NCBI RefSeq assembly: GCF_900112975.1
Contig: NZ_FONQ01000009.1
Span: forward strand, 1 to 64,000
Length of the DNA: 64,000 nt
Direction: 5' to 3'
Origin: Flavobacterium xueshanense
GTDB taxonomy: Bacteria > Bacteroidota > Bacteroidia > Flavobacteriales > Flavobacteriaceae
Part shown: positions 15,495 through 27,400 of the stretch, in pieces
Position numbering within the stretch: position 1 is the first letter of the stretch
Layout: every line of letters begins with the position of its first letter
Position numbers and translations under genes: made by a program
The notes under the pieces: model-generated
Databases searched by the model: none
The model's input: the letters and a program-made list of their open reading frames with translations, nothing else
What the model was told of the DNA's origin: nothing

Positions 15495-18400
15495 TTATTT
15501 TTCCCATTTCTTTCTCTCCGTTATATAATAAATCAATGGTACCACAATCAATGTTAGAATAGTGGAAACTATTGCTCCAAACACCAAGGAAATAGCCAAT
15601 CCCTGAAACAAAGGATCAAATAATATGATGGAAGCTCCAATAACCACCGCACCAGTTGTCAATAGAATAGGAGAGGTTCTCACAGCTCCAGCCTCGATTA
15701 TCGCTTGTTTTAATGCGACACCATCATTCAATCGTATTTCTATAAAGTCAATCAGTAAAACCGAGTTTCTTACCATAACACCAGCTAATGCAATCATTCC
15801 AATGAAAGAAGTAGCTGTAAAATAAGCACCTAACAACCAGTGACCAAACACAATCCCGATTAAGGATAGCGGAATAGCGAGCATCATCACAATTGGTGTT
15901 TTAAAGTTTTGGAACCAGCCCACAATCAACATATAAATGATTACGATGGCCACCATAAAGGCAACCCCTAAATCACGGAATACTTCCAAAGTAATTTGCC
16001 ATTCCCCATCCCATTTTACAGTAAAATCACTTTCATCCGTGGGTTGCTCCATATACAATTCATTGACTTTATATCCTTTTGGGACTTTCATTTTAGTCAA
16101 TTTTTCACTCATTCCTAAAATCGCATATACCGGACTTTCTAATGCTCCAGCCATATCAGCCGTTACATAAACCACACGTTTCTGGTCTTTTCTGTAAATG
16201 GTTTTTTGTAATGTATCCGTTTTTACTTTTACCAAATCACTCACCGGAATCATATTTCCCTGGCTTCCTTTAATTTTTAGGTTTTGAATGTCCTGTAAAC
16301 TTGTTTTGTCTTTATCGTCAAGCGAAAGAACAATTCCCACATTATCATTCGAATTTTCATCATACAAATTAGAAATTGGATATTCTTTGAGTAAATACGT
16401 CAAATTCCCAACCACTTGCTGCGGAGCAATTCCATTCAGCATCGCTTTTTCTTTATCCACTTCTAGTTTATACTCCGTTTGATTGTCTTCAACCATCCAG
16501 TCAATATCCACAACATCCGAAGTAGTTTCCAAAATAGTTTTTACCTGTTGGGCTACTTTTATCTGGTCTTTATAATTTGGTCCATAAATCTCAGCAACCA
16601 AGGTTGACAATACTGGCGGTCCTGGTGGTACTTCAATTAATTTCACGTTTGCGCCATATTTCTTAGCAATTTTCTGGATGGCAGGACGCATCGCTTTGGC
16701 AATTGCATGACTTTGTATATCACGGTTTTCTTTGTGCAATAAATTTACCTGAATGTCCGCCATGTTGCTTCCGCCACGCAAATCATAATGACGTACCAAT
16801 CCGTTGAATGTAATTGGAGCAGAGGTTCCAATATAATTCTGATAATTGACTACTTCTGGTCTGGTCGATAAATACTGAGCAATTTCTTTGGTAACCGCTG
16901 CAGTTCGCTCCAGTGTTGTTCCTTCGGGCATGTCAATCACGACTTGAAATTCATTTTTGTTATCAAAGGGCAACATTTTTACCACTACTGATTTCGTGAA
17001 AAACATCAAAACAGAACCAAACAATAACACAACAGTAACGGCAAGTAGCATTCTTCTTTTTGTACTGCTTTCTAAGAATGGTCGTTCCAGTTTGTTGTAC
17101 AATTTATAAATACGACTGGTTTCTAATCCTTCAGATTCTTTGTGTTTTTGATCGTCTTTTTCCTGAAGCAAATGATATCCCAAATAAGGCGTTACAGTCA
17201 AAGCCACAAACAAAGACAAAATCATTGCAATCGAAGCACCAATTGGCATCGGACTCATATATGGTCCCATCATTCCAGATACGAAAGCCATTGGCAAAAT
17301 AGCCGCAATAACAGTAAATGTTGCTAAAATCGTTGGATTTCCCACCTCATTTATCGCATAAATAGCCGCTTGTTTAAAGGGCAGTCGCTTCATCTTGAAG
17401 TGTCTGTGCATGTTTTCGGCAATGATAATACTGTCATCGACCACAATTCCCACCACAAAAACCAAAGCGAAAAGTGTAATCCTATTCAACGTATAGTCCA
17501 ATAAATAATAAGCAAACAGGGTAAGTGCAAATGTCAATGGAACCGAGAAAAACACGACCAATCCACCGCGCCATCCCATGGCTAACATCACCAAAATAGT
17601 TACTGCTACTATCGCCACTCCCAAATGCAACAATAATTCGCCTACTTTATCCGAGGCTGTTTCCCCATAATTACGGGTGATTTCAACATGAACATCAGTC
17701 GGGATTAAATTTTTCTTTAGCTGTTCTACTTTCGCAATTATTTTCTCCGAAATTTTCATTGCATCTGCCCCTTTAACTTTACCAACTGATATAGTGACGG
17801 CAGGATATTCTGATTTTGCCGTTTTGAATTTTTCATTGGCTTTGCCATAGCCAAAAGACACATAACTTCTGGGCGTAGCCGGTCCGTCTTGCACTTTCGC
17901 CACTTGTTTCAGATATACTGGCATGTTTTTATTTACACCAACCACTAAGTTTTCTACATCTTCGGCATTCGATAAAAACTGACCTGTAGTAATCAAATAT
18001 TCCTGGTCATTTTGTACAAAACTCCCTGATTGTGAACTTCCGTTATTGGCTTGTATCATTTGCATAATTCCCAAAGCATCCACGCCATTTTCGGCCATTT
18101 TATCCTTGTCGAGAATTATTTTCAGTTCGCGATTGCTGCCACCAATTTCTTTGGTAATCGCCACATCTTTTATTTTTTCAATCTCCGATGTTACTTCTTC
18201 GGTTATTTGGCGCAGCTGAAAATTATCTTGTTTAGCACTCCAAAGCGTAATTCCCAACATAGGAACATCATCAATAGAACGTGTTTTCACCATCGGTTTA
18301 TATACTCCTTTCGGAAACATATCTTCGTGTTTCGCTAATTCGTCGTACAATTTAACATACGAACGCTCCACATCCTGACCTACATAAAACTGCACAATCA

Positions 18401-18686
18401 GCATCGCCTGACCGTTCATCGCCATCGTATGCACGTGTTCCACTCCTTTAATATTCGAAATAATTTTCTCCAATGGTTTGGCCACACGACTTTCCACCTC
18501 CGTAGGACTCGCTCCCGGATAACCCACCATTACATCGGCCATCGGAACATTAATCTGCGGTTCTTCTTCCCTCGGAATCAGAAACGAACTATATACTCCA
18601 ATAATCATTAAACCCACCATCAGCAAAATGGTCAGTTTTGAGTTAATAAAAAATTGGGCTATTTTACCTGAAATACCTTCTTGCAT
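15495..18686 (-). CDS. RND efflux permease, HAE1-like
   Basis: A 1063-residue inner-membrane transporter with 12 membrane helices and two large periplasmic loops. N-terminal FFINSKLTILLMVGLMIIGV, PREEEPQINVP, YPGASPTEVESRVAKPLEK, the helix 4 proton-relay motif VVGIVVDDSIIIAENMHRHF and the second-half MIALAGVMVRNSVLLIDF all match the family. VDD in helix 4 keeps acidic residues typical of hydrophobe/multidrug pumps. The substrate cannot be read. The gene lies between its adaptor (18860-19942) and a P-II-like gene. Its operon has a Crp/Fnr-type promoter shared with sulfur genes, so the substrate may be a sulfur compound, but this is inference. Confidence 0.93.
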   Translation of the reverse strand: MQEGISGKIAQFFINSKLTILLMVGLMIIGVYSSFLIPREEEPQINVPMADVMVGYPGASPTEVESRVAKPLEKIISNIKGVEHVHTMAMNGQAMLIVQFYVGQDVERSYVKLYDELAKHEDMFPKGVYKPMVKTRSIDDVPMLGITLWSAKQDNFQLRQITEEVTSEIEKIKDVAITKEIGGSNRELKIILDKDKMAENGVDALGIMQMIQANNGSSQSGSFVQNDQEYLITTGQFLSNAEDVENLVVGVNKNMPVYLKQVAKVQDGPATPRSYVSFGYGKANEKFKTAKSEYPAVTISVGKVKGADAMKISEKIIAKVEQLKKNLIPTDVHVEITRNYGETASDKVGELLLHLGVAIVAVTILVMLAMGWRGGLVVFFSVPLTFALTLFAYYLLDYTLNRITLFALVFVVGIVVDDSIIIAENMHRHFKMKRLPFKQAAIYAINEVGNPTILATFTVIAAILPMAFVSGMMGPYMSPMPIGASIAMILSLFVALTVTPYLGYHLLQEKDDQKHKESEGLETSRIYKLYNKLERPFLESSTKRRMLLAVTVVLLFGSVLMFFTKSVVVKMLPFDNKNEFQVVIDMPEGTTLERTAAVTKEIAQYLSTRPEVVNYQNYIGTSAPITFNGLVRHYDLRGGSNMADIQVNLLHKENRDIQSHAIAKAMRPAIQKIAKKYGANVKLIEVPPGPPVLSTLVAEIYGPNYKDQIKVAQQVKTILETTSDVVDIDWMVEDNQTEYKLEVDKEKAMLNGIAPQQVVGNLTYLLKEYPISNLYDENSNDNVGIVLSLDDKDKTSLQDIQNLKIKGSQGNMIPVSDLVKVKTDTLQKTIYRKDQKRVVYVTADMAGALESPVYAILGMSEKLTKMKVPKGYKVNELYMEQPTDESDFTVKWDGEWQITLEVFRDLGVAFMVAIVIIYMLIVGWFQNFKTPIVMMLAIPLSLIGIVFGHWLLGAYFTATSFIGMIALAGVMVRNSVLLIDFIEIRLNDGVALKQAIIEAGAVRTSPILLTTGAVVIGASIILFDPLFQGLAISLVFGAIVSTILTLIVVPLIYYITERKKWEK

Positions 18687-18702
18687 TTTCTTTTATTTAT
18701 TT

Positions 18703-18799
18703 GGGCGTGACCCTCCCAAAAAGGTCGGGTCGGGCTTTCGGCTGTATCTTTTGTTCCGCTACGCTTTACAAAAGGATGCCGCCTGAATCCCTCACGCGG
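18703..18799 (+). repeat. Flavobacterial ~100-bp intergenic repeat, copy B
   Basis: GGGCGTGA at one end and TCACGC at the other frame an element with GGTCGGGCTTTCGGCTGTAT, TCTTTTGT...ACAAAAGGA as inner inverted repeat, and GGATGCCGCCTGAATCCC. It is the same family as 3461-3570 in the opposite orientation and fills the spacer between the adaptor and permease genes. Confidence 0.75.
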
Positions 18800-18859
18800 A
18801 ATTAACAATGACATTTATTTTATAGATTTTCAGTTTTTTGGTTTAAACCTTAAACTTTA

Positions 18860-19942
18860 TTACTGAACACGAACTAAAGCTCCGTTATACAACTTTCCAT
18901 CTGCCGAAACAATGTATTGCTCATTAGCGGATAAACCAGATAAAACTTCTACTTGATTGCCAAACGTTTTCCCAGTTCGCAACCATCTTAAAATGGCAAT
19001 GTTTCCAGTTGCAATCGTGTAGATTCCGCTTAGTTGTCCTTGTTTTACCAAAGCATTTTCGGGCACTAAAATTCTATTAGTTTCAACCGTTTGAGTTTTG
19101 TTTGCAACAGGAAATTGCACATTTACAAACATTCCTGATAACACTGATGCATCTGTTTTATCTAAATTTACCTTTACCAAATATTGTCCTCCAGTATTCG
19201 CAGCCGAAATACTCACTTCGCTAACTTTTCCGGTCAGTGTGACATTAGATGATTTTACCAAAACATTGACAGGCATTCCTTTTTTTATACTTACAATATC
19301 ATTTTCAGAAACCATGGCTGTTACTTGTAATTTTGAAGCACCTTCCAAACTTACTAGAGGCATTCCTGGATTCGCCATATCACCTTCTTTTACGAAAGCT
19401 TTGGTCACCACTCCCGAGAACGGAGCCGTAATATTCGAATACGAAAACTGAGCTAAAATCTCGTTTCGCATTTGTCTGGCTCCTTCCAATCCTGCTTTTG
19501 CCATTTCGTAACGTGCTGTAATATCGTCGAGTTCTTTTTGAGAGGCACTTTGTTGTTTGAATAAATTTACAAAACGATCGTAGTCTTTTTTAGCGTTGTT
19601 GTAACCAGCGTTCGCTTGATGAATACTGGCATCGACCTGTGCTTTTTTAGCTTGCAAATCAGTATTGTTGATGCTGACTAATAATTGTCCGGCACCTACT
19701 TTTTGTCCTACCTGTACATGAATTTTGGTGACATAACCCATTATTCTAGTGCTGAGATTGGCACTGTTTTCGGCTTCAATTTTTCCGCTTGCCGTTACAA
19801 ATGGACTGTTGTCATCGGATGAAATCCCGCTTACTTTCACGGCAATGGCAAGTTCTTTGGCAGGAGCTTCTTTCTTTTCTCCGTTGCAGGAAGTTAAAAG
19901 GATCAGGGCTACAGTCAGTATTGGGATAAATATTTTTTTCAT
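18860..19942 (-). CDS. HlyD-type periplasmic adaptor lipoprotein
   Basis: A 360-residue membrane-fusion protein that joins the RND permease to TolC. The N-terminus KKIFIPILTVALILLTSCNG is a lipoprotein signal with Cys in the LTSC lipobox. GYVTKIHVQVGQKVGAGQLL is the first half of the lipoyl-like hairpin, ANAGYNNAKKDYDRFVNLFK begins the coiled coil with QQSASQKELDD, and NITAPFSGVVTKAFVKEGD is the second half. It begins 4 bp after the TolC gene and is followed by 173 bp with a repeat before the permease. Substrate unknown. Confidence 0.95.
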   Translation of the reverse strand: MKKIFIPILTVALILLTSCNGEKKEAPAKELAIAVKVSGISSDDNSPFVTASGKIEAENSANLSTRIMGYVTKIHVQVGQKVGAGQLLVSINNTDLQAKKAQVDASIHQANAGYNNAKKDYDRFVNLFKQQSASQKELDDITARYEMAKAGLEGARQMRNEILAQFSYSNITAPFSGVVTKAFVKEGDMANPGMPLVSLEGASKLQVTAMVSENDIVSIKKGMPVNVLVKSSNVTLTGKVSEVSISAANTGGQYLVKVNLDKTDASVLSGMFVNVQFPVANKTQTVETNRILVPENALVKQGQLSGIYTIATGNIAILRWLRTGKTFGNQVEVLSGLSANEQYIVSADGKLYNGALVRVQ

Positions 19943-19946
19943 GTGT

Positions 19947-21260
19947 TTATTTAGTTAAAAATTGTAAATATTCTTGAGTAAAATTATATTCGAAAACAGC
20001 TTGCAGGAATTCCAATTCTTTCTGAGACATTTGGGTTTCTGCTTGCAATAAATCAGTCGTTTTTTCCAGTCCTTGCGTAAAACGATTGCTTCGAATTCTG
20101 TAAGCTTCCTGCGATTGTTCTAATGCTAATTTGGAAAGATTTACTTTGTTTTCAGCATCTTTTAACTGGCGGTTGGTTTTGCTTAATTCCAATTGGCTTT
20201 TGGATTTATATTGTTGGTTTTCCATTTCTGATTTTTGGAAATCCGCTTTCGCTTTTTCCATTTTTCCAATAGATTTATAACCGTCAAAAACATTCAATGA
20301 CAATTGTGCTCCGATCAAATATCCTTTGGCATTGGTTCCAAAAAGTTTATCATCATACAATTCATAACTTCCAAAAGCATTTAACCTTGGTAAGAAATTC
20401 ATTTTGCTTGATTGTACCATTTTTGCGTAGGCTTCAGATGATTTATCTATTCCCTGAATGTCTTTTCTATTACTGGAAAGTGTCGTGTTGAACGTTTCAA
20501 TAACAATTGCATTTTCTAATTCTTCAATGGGTTTATATACTTTATTTGCTGTATCTTCATTTAAAAGAAACCCCAAATAATCCGAAGCGTTTTGCACATT
20601 ACTTTTGGCGTATTGCAAGTGATTTTTAATTTCATTCACACGAACCTGAACCGAAAGCAAATCTGTTTTTTGAAGAATTCCTTGCTTAAAATAGTTCTCT
20701 ATCAATTTCAAATTGGCTGTTGCAGTCGTATTGGCTTTTTCCAGAACTTTTGCCGCTTTATAACCCAATTGCAATTCCATGAAAGCTTTACTGACTTCCA
20801 GTTCCAAAAATTCTTTGGTGCGCTCCGTTTGCAGTTGAAAGGCCTGCATTTTTGCTTTTGCAGCTTGTCTTCCGTAATATCCATCTACGTTGATTAAGGG
20901 TTGTAAAATTTCAATTTTAGTAGCGAAATTTTTCGTTCTTGCTGGATTATTCAATAAGTCTGGATTAAAATCCGATTGCGTTAAAATTTCCTGATTCAAT
21001 TTGGAACCAAAAGCCATCAAAGGATTTGTTGTTGAAATAGCTGTATGCGATGCCGAAATACTTGGTAAGAATAACGAATTGGATTGTCTGTAATCTGCTT
21101 GTGCCGATTTGAATTCCTGATTAGCTATTTTGATAAGCAGGTTTTTATCGGAAGCCTTTTTCCAAATATCCTTTTTAGAAATAGTCAACGTGTCTTGACC
21201 AAATCCTAAAGTAGAAATCAAAAATGCTCCTGAAATCAGTATTAAATTTATTTCCTTCAT
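19947..21260 (-). CDS. TolC-family outer membrane efflux channel
   Basis: A 437-residue protein with a signal peptide (MKEINLILISGAFLISTLGF to GQ). Two internally similar halves of long amphipathic helices alternate with short strands: TISKKDIWKKASDKNLLIKI, the TFATKIEILQPLIN-type strand, then GYLIGAQLSLNVFDGYKS in the second half and LEQSQEAYRIRSNRFTQGLE near the end, the usual second OEP repeat. It is the first gene of the operon TolC-HlyD-RND-P-II-like-DUF2892. The start codon lies about 23 bp downstream of a -7 box that is paired with a Crp/Fnr-type site (21283-21326). Confidence 0.94.
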   Translation of the reverse strand: MKEINLILISGAFLISTLGFGQDTLTISKKDIWKKASDKNLLIKIANQEFKSAQADYRQSNSLFLPSISASHTAISTTNPLMAFGSKLNQEILTQSDFNPDLLNNPARTKNFATKIEILQPLINVDGYYGRQAAKAKMQAFQLQTERTKEFLELEVSKAFMELQLGYKAAKVLEKANTTATANLKLIENYFKQGILQKTDLLSVQVRVNEIKNHLQYAKSNVQNASDYLGFLLNEDTANKVYKPIEELENAIVIETFNTTLSSNRKDIQGIDKSSEAYAKMVQSSKMNFLPRLNAFGSYELYDDKLFGTNAKGYLIGAQLSLNVFDGYKSIGKMEKAKADFQKSEMENQQYKSKSQLELSKTNRQLKDAENKVNLSKLALEQSQEAYRIRSNRFTQGLEKTTDLLQAETQMSQKELEFLQAVFEYNFTQEYLQFLTK

Positions 21261-21282
21261 AATTTTTCTTTTATTAATACAG

Positions 21283-21326
21283 CAAAGATATTAGGTGATA
21301 AATCCTTGCACAGTAACAAAAGTCAC
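21283..21326 (-). promoter_or_regulatory. Crp/Fnr-type class II promoter of the RND operon
   Basis: GTAAC-AAAA-GTCAC at 21313-21326 (minus strand TGTGAC...GTTACT) is centred at 21319.5, exactly 36.5 bp from the last base of the -7 box TATCTTTG (21290-21283). No -33 TTTG lies at a useful distance. The same geometry occurs at 36553-36596, 54613-54656 and 60892-60935. Confidence 0.8.
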
Positions 21327-21436
21327 AGTTACGTAATATTGAAGATTGAAATGTTTTTTTATAATAATGCACCTATTTCAATTTCTTGTTTTATTTTATT
21401 ATATTTAGAGGGTACAACAAATTTATTGACAATTTT

Positions 21437-24400
21437 ATGAGTATAAATAAGGCTAAATTAACGTATAATGAATTACTCAAAAAAACAGAAGAACAAGAAT
21501 TAGAAATAATTCGATTGGCTAAAAAAGGACATTCATTAACCAATTTTGAATTCTACGTAAAAGAATCTCTCGATTTGCTATGTATTTCTGGTATTGATGG
21601 TTATTTTAAAGAAATAAATCCGGCATTTATAAAAAAATTAGGTTACTCTGAAAAAGAAATACTTGCTAAGCCCCTCGTTTCTTTTATTCATCCCGATGAT
21701 GTAGACAGAACTACACTTGAAATTGATCTGTTATCAAAAGGTAATACGTCAATAAATTTCGAAAATAGATATTTTAAAAAGAATGGGGAAATTACAATTA
21801 TTCAATGGACAAGCGGCATCGATTCATCGGGGAAATTTAACTATTCAATAGGAAGGGACATTACTGAACTAAGAAAAACACAAGAAAATTTAGTTGAAAA
21901 TGAAAAATTATTAAACGAGGCGCAGAAAATTGCTAAGATTGGAAGTTGGGAATTCATTTTTTTTAATAAAAAAATGATTTGGTCAGAGGAATTATATTCC
22001 CTTTATGAAATTGAAAAGAAACCAAATCAAAACTTATTTCAGATTTATTTAAATTTTTTTAATAAAGAAGATATTGTTTCTTTTCAAAATAAGATTGATA
22101 AGGCCATAATTGATAAAGAACCTTTTGAGTTTGAGCAGGCAGCACTATTTTCAGATAAAGTAAAATGGTTTAATATCATTGTATTTCCCGTAATAGATTC
22201 TAATGGGAAAGTTGAAGCCATTAGGGGAAATATTCAAGATATTAGTTTGAAAAAACAAATTGTGGAAGCGCTCAAAGCCAAAGAGAAAGCAGAAGTTGAT
22301 TTTAAACTAAAAGTAATTGAAGAAAAAAGTAATGCAAAGTTTAAGAATTACATAGAAAATGCTCCTGATGGCGTTTTTGTCTTGGATGAAAAAGGAAATT
22401 ATTTAGAAGCTAACCATGCTGCAACTATATTAACGGGATATTCAAAAGAGGAGCTCTTAACAATGAAGTTTGATGATGTATCAACGTTAGATTCTGTTGA
22501 AGATTATTTCAAAGAGTTCCAGAATCTTTTAGATAATGGAATAGCAAAAAAACAAATCAAAGCAATTCATAAAAATGGAGAGATTAAATGGTGGTCTGTT
22601 GAGGTAGTACGGCTTTCCAAAAATCGTTTTTTAGGCTTTGTTAAAGATATTACTGAGAGCAAAAAAGCATTAGAAACGATTAAAAATAATGATAAATATT
22701 TTCGAGCATTGGTAGAAAATAATGAAGGAATTATTACCGTACTTGATGAAAATTTGAAAACTTTATTTCGCAGTTCCTCCTCGGAACGCATAACGGGATA
22801 TTCACAGAAAGAATTTACTACGATTTCTGATTCAGAATATTTTCACCCGGATTATATTGATTATGTGAATCAGAAGTTGAAAGAGACTTTTAAAAGTCCG
22901 GGTGTTCTAAATCCAATGTTGTTCCAAGTAAAACATAAAAAGGGACACTATATATGGTTAGAAGGAGTGCTGACTAACCGCTTGAATGACAATGGCGTAA
23001 AATTGATTATTGCTAACTTAAGAGATATTACTGAAGGTAAAATTGCTCAGGATAAAATTGAACAAAGCGAAAAACGTTTTCGGGCATTAGTGGAAAACAA
23101 TGAAGGAATTATTACTGTACTTGATAAAAATTTAAAGGCTTTATTTCGTAGTCCCTCTTCGTTGCGAATAACCGGATATTCAAATGAAGAATTAAAAAAA
23201 ATTTCTAACAAAGACTATTTTCATCCAGATTATATAGATTATATTGATAAGGAAATTCAAAAAACATTGGAAAATCCTGGAGTTCCAAATCCAGTTTTAT
23301 TTAGGGTCCAACATAAAAAAGGGCATCATATTTGGCTGGAAGGCGTTATAAATAACCTATTAGATAACAGCAGCGTGAATGGCATTGTTTCTAATTTAAG
23401 AGAGGTCACTGAACAAAAAGAAGCCATTGAAATCTTAAGAGAAGAAAGAGATAAGTTTGCTAAAATTGCAGCAACTTCACCGGGATTAATTTATTCTATG
23501 CGTCAAAATAAAGACGGCTCATTGAGTTATCCTTATGCTAGTGATGCGATTGAAGAAATTTACGGTTTCACGTATGAAGACATTAAAAATGATTCAAATG
23601 CCATTTTCGCATTGATTCATCAAGATGATATTGGTCATGTGATGGAAAGCATTAAAATAACGACATCTAAATTAGTTCCACTTAAAGTTCAATACCGTTA
23701 TCTCCATCTTACAAAAGGATTGGTATGGCATGAAATGAACTCTTTACCGGTGCTTGAATCTGAAGAAAGAGTAATTTTTCATGGAATCGTTACTGATATC
23801 ACCGAAAGAATTGAGGCGGAACAAAAACTTATTAAAGCGAATCGACTCTATTTATTTATTAGCCAGATAAACCAGATGATTGTTCGCACGACTGATGAAC
23901 AAATTCTTTTTAAAGAGGCCTGCACAATAGCGGTTGAATTAGGGAAATTTAAGGTAGCTTGGATTGGCTTAGTAGATGAAAATACTAAAAAAGTAGTTCC
24001 AAGAATGATTGTAGGCGAAGATATGGGGCATCTTGCTAAAATAAAAATGATTTCAACAGAAGATGTTTCGCAGGGTAAAGGTCCTTGTGGAATTGCCGTT
24101 AGGGAAGCCAGATATGTGGTATGTAATGATATTGAGAATGACCCAATGATGTTGCTTTGGAAAGAAGAAGCTTTAGAACGAGGTTTCTTTTCGTTAATTG
24201 TGGTGCCAATTAAAAAGTTCGGAAAGGTTATTGGAATTTTTTCTGTTTATGCCAGTGAAAAAAACTTTTTTGATTCCGAGGAAATTTCACTTTTGGAAGA
24301 AGCAACAAGTGATGTAGCTTTTGCGTTAGAGATTTTTGATAAAGAAGCTTCGCGCAAAAAGGCAGAGGAGGCCGTTTTGGAAAGTCAAGAGCGATATCAT

Positions 24401-27400
24401 ACACTTACGGAAGTATCTCCGGTTGGAATTTTTAGAACCGATGTAAACGGGCTTACCACTTATGTAAATCCACATTGGCGTCAAATTTCAGGTTTGTCTT
24501 TACAGGAAGCTTTAGGAAACGGTTGGCTCAAAGCAGTTCATGAAGAAGATAAAAATTCAATATTAAAAGGATGGGAAAATGCCACAACAAACCAACAAAA
24601 TTCACTATCAGAATATCGGTTTGTGCGTCAGGACGGCTCTGTTGCCTGGGTAATGGGACAGGCTTTACCTGAATATAATGTAAAAAACGAAATAGTAGGC
24701 TACATTGGTACCATAACTGATATTACGGAGCGAAAAACTGCCGAATCGATAATCTTAAGAGAGAAAAAACTATCAGAATCGATTATCAATAATCTTCCAG
24801 GAATTTTTTATCTCTACGACAAATCTGGAAACTTTGTAAAATGGAATAAAAATTTTGAAGAGGTTACAGGCTTTAATAATGACGAAATTTCTCAAATGAC
24901 TCCAACTGATTTTTATGATGTAGCTGATAAGGAAAGAATCAGGGAAAGATTAAAAGCGGTTTTTGAGAAAAATTTACCGGATATAGAGGTGGATTTATTT
25001 ACCAAAAATAAAAATAAAATTCCGTATTATATTAGTTCTCATGTAATTGATTATGAAGGGAAAAGGTGCTTGTTAGGAATGGGAATTGATCTTACGGAAA
25101 GAAAAAAAGCCGAAGCAAAAATAAAAATAGCTAACGAACGATTCGAAATGATTTCTGCAGCTACGAATGATGCTGTTTTTGAAGTGGATTTGATAACAGG
25201 AGAAAGCTGGAATAATAAAACATTTGCTGATCTTTTAGGGTTTGGCAACAGTGAACCTGATGGAGTTAAGAATACTACGATATGGCGTTCTAAAGTTCAT
25301 CCGGATGATAGAGAAAGAGTTATAAAAAAATTAGAAGATTTCTGTGCGGGAACTACAAATTTATGGTCGGATGAATTTCGTTTTCAAAAATCAGATGGCA
25401 CGTACGGTATATTTTACGACAGGGGTCTTATATCTAGGGATGAATCTGGAAAAGCAATTCGTTTAAATGGTGCTCTAACTGAAATTACAGAATTAAAGGA
25501 TATTAAGGAGCAACTGTTAAATAGTGAAGAAAAATACCGCAGTTTGATTGAGCAAGCTTCTGATGCTATTTTTATTAATGATGTTGCAGGAGATTTATTG
25601 GAGGTCAATGAAAGTGCTTGTTTCTTGTTAGGTTATTCTAAAGAAGAACTGTGCACAAAAAACATAACTGATTTATATACGATTGATGAGCTGAAGTGCA
25701 GACCAATTATGATTGAAGAATTACTTCATGGCGAAAAAACACTAATTGACCGTACTATGTTGCATAAAGATGGGACATTAATTTCAGTTGAGATAACAGC
25801 CAAAATGATTGCTGATGGTCGTATTGTGGCGATAGTACGAGATGTAAGCACACGTAAAAAATCAGAGAATGAATTTAGGAAAATTCACAAAAAACTGGAA
25901 GCGATTCTCGGCGCAATACCGGATTTATTGTTTGAAGTAGACATAAAAGGTAAAATTTTTAACTACCATTTCCGTCAGGATGATTTGTTAGCGTTATCTC
26001 CAGATGTATTTTTAGGAAAATCATTTTCAGAAGTATTACCACCGGATGTTTCAAATTTGTGCATATCCGCTATTCGAGAGGCATCAGAAAAAGGGTATTC
26101 TACCGGTCGACAATATTCATTACAATTAGCTACTGGCAGACACTGGTTTGAACTTTCGATAGCTCCCATGAAGGAAAGTGATGAACATGAAACACATTTC
26201 ATTTGTCTTTCACGAGATATTACCGGTGCCAAACAATCTGATAATGCCCTATTGAAAAGTGAGGAACGGTACCGTGGTTTGCTAAACAATCTGGATGCAG
26301 GTATTGTGGTTCATGCTCCTGACACCTCTATTGTAGTCAATAATATAAAAGCAGCTGAATTATTAGGACTAAGTGACAATCAAATAAAAGGGATTGCCGC
26401 CTATGATCCTACTTGGAATTTTTTGAATGAAGATAATTCTGTGATGTCCATTGCTGAGTATCCAGTAAATCAAATTGTTGTTACAAAACAAGCACTTAAG
26501 AATTTTACAATTGGCGTGAGTCGACCAATAACTAATGATGTTGTCTGGCTGTTAATCAACGGGTATCCTGATATTGATGCTAATGGAGCGATTTACGAAA
26601 TCGTAATTAGTTTTATTGACATCACGGAACAAAAAGTAATGGAAAGGGAACTTGTAAAAGCGAAAGAACTAGCAGAATCCGCCAATAAAGCCAAAACTTA
26701 TTTCCTTGCCAATATGAGCCATGAAATTAGAACACCGCTTAACGGAATAATTGGATTCACACATTTACTGATAAAATCAAATCTAAAAAAGAATCAATCC
26801 GCATACATGAAAACCGTTAATGAATCTGCAATTTCATTGATGGAAATAGTGAATGATGTTTTGGATTTTTCCAAAATTGAATCTGGGAAATTAGAGTTAA
26901 ATAATGAAGAAATCAATCTTTTCAAATTAACAGATCAGGTTATTAATTTGTTTAAATATCAGGCCGACCAAAAAAAGATAGATTTAATTCTAAACATTAA
27001 CAAAAATACGCCACAATATATTCTTGCGGATTCAGTGCGATTGAAGCAAATACTGGTCAACCTTTTGAGCAATGCAATAAAGTTTACCAACTTTGGAGAA
27101 ATTCGTTTAGACATTGATGAAATTGATACAATAGATCAGAAATGGTCTGTTATCAAATTTTCGGTAAAAGATTCTGGTGTTGGAATAAAATCAGGAAACA
27201 ACGAAAAAATATTCAATTCATTTGTTCAGGAAGACAATTCAACCAATAGGAAATTTGGAGGTACTGGATTAGGTTTAGCGATTTCAAATCAGCTTTTGGA
27301 TTTGATGGACAGTAAAGTAGAACTCATCAGTAAATATGGCGATGGTAGTGATTTTTACTTTATTGTAAAATTCAAAAAAACAAATCATGTAAAGAATAAA

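Noticed and set aside
21386..21436. N-terminal extension of the multi-PAS kinase from a TTG
   Set aside because: The added residues are hydrophobic leader-like noise, the TTG is weak, and the ATG at 21437 starts a sensible coiled segment.
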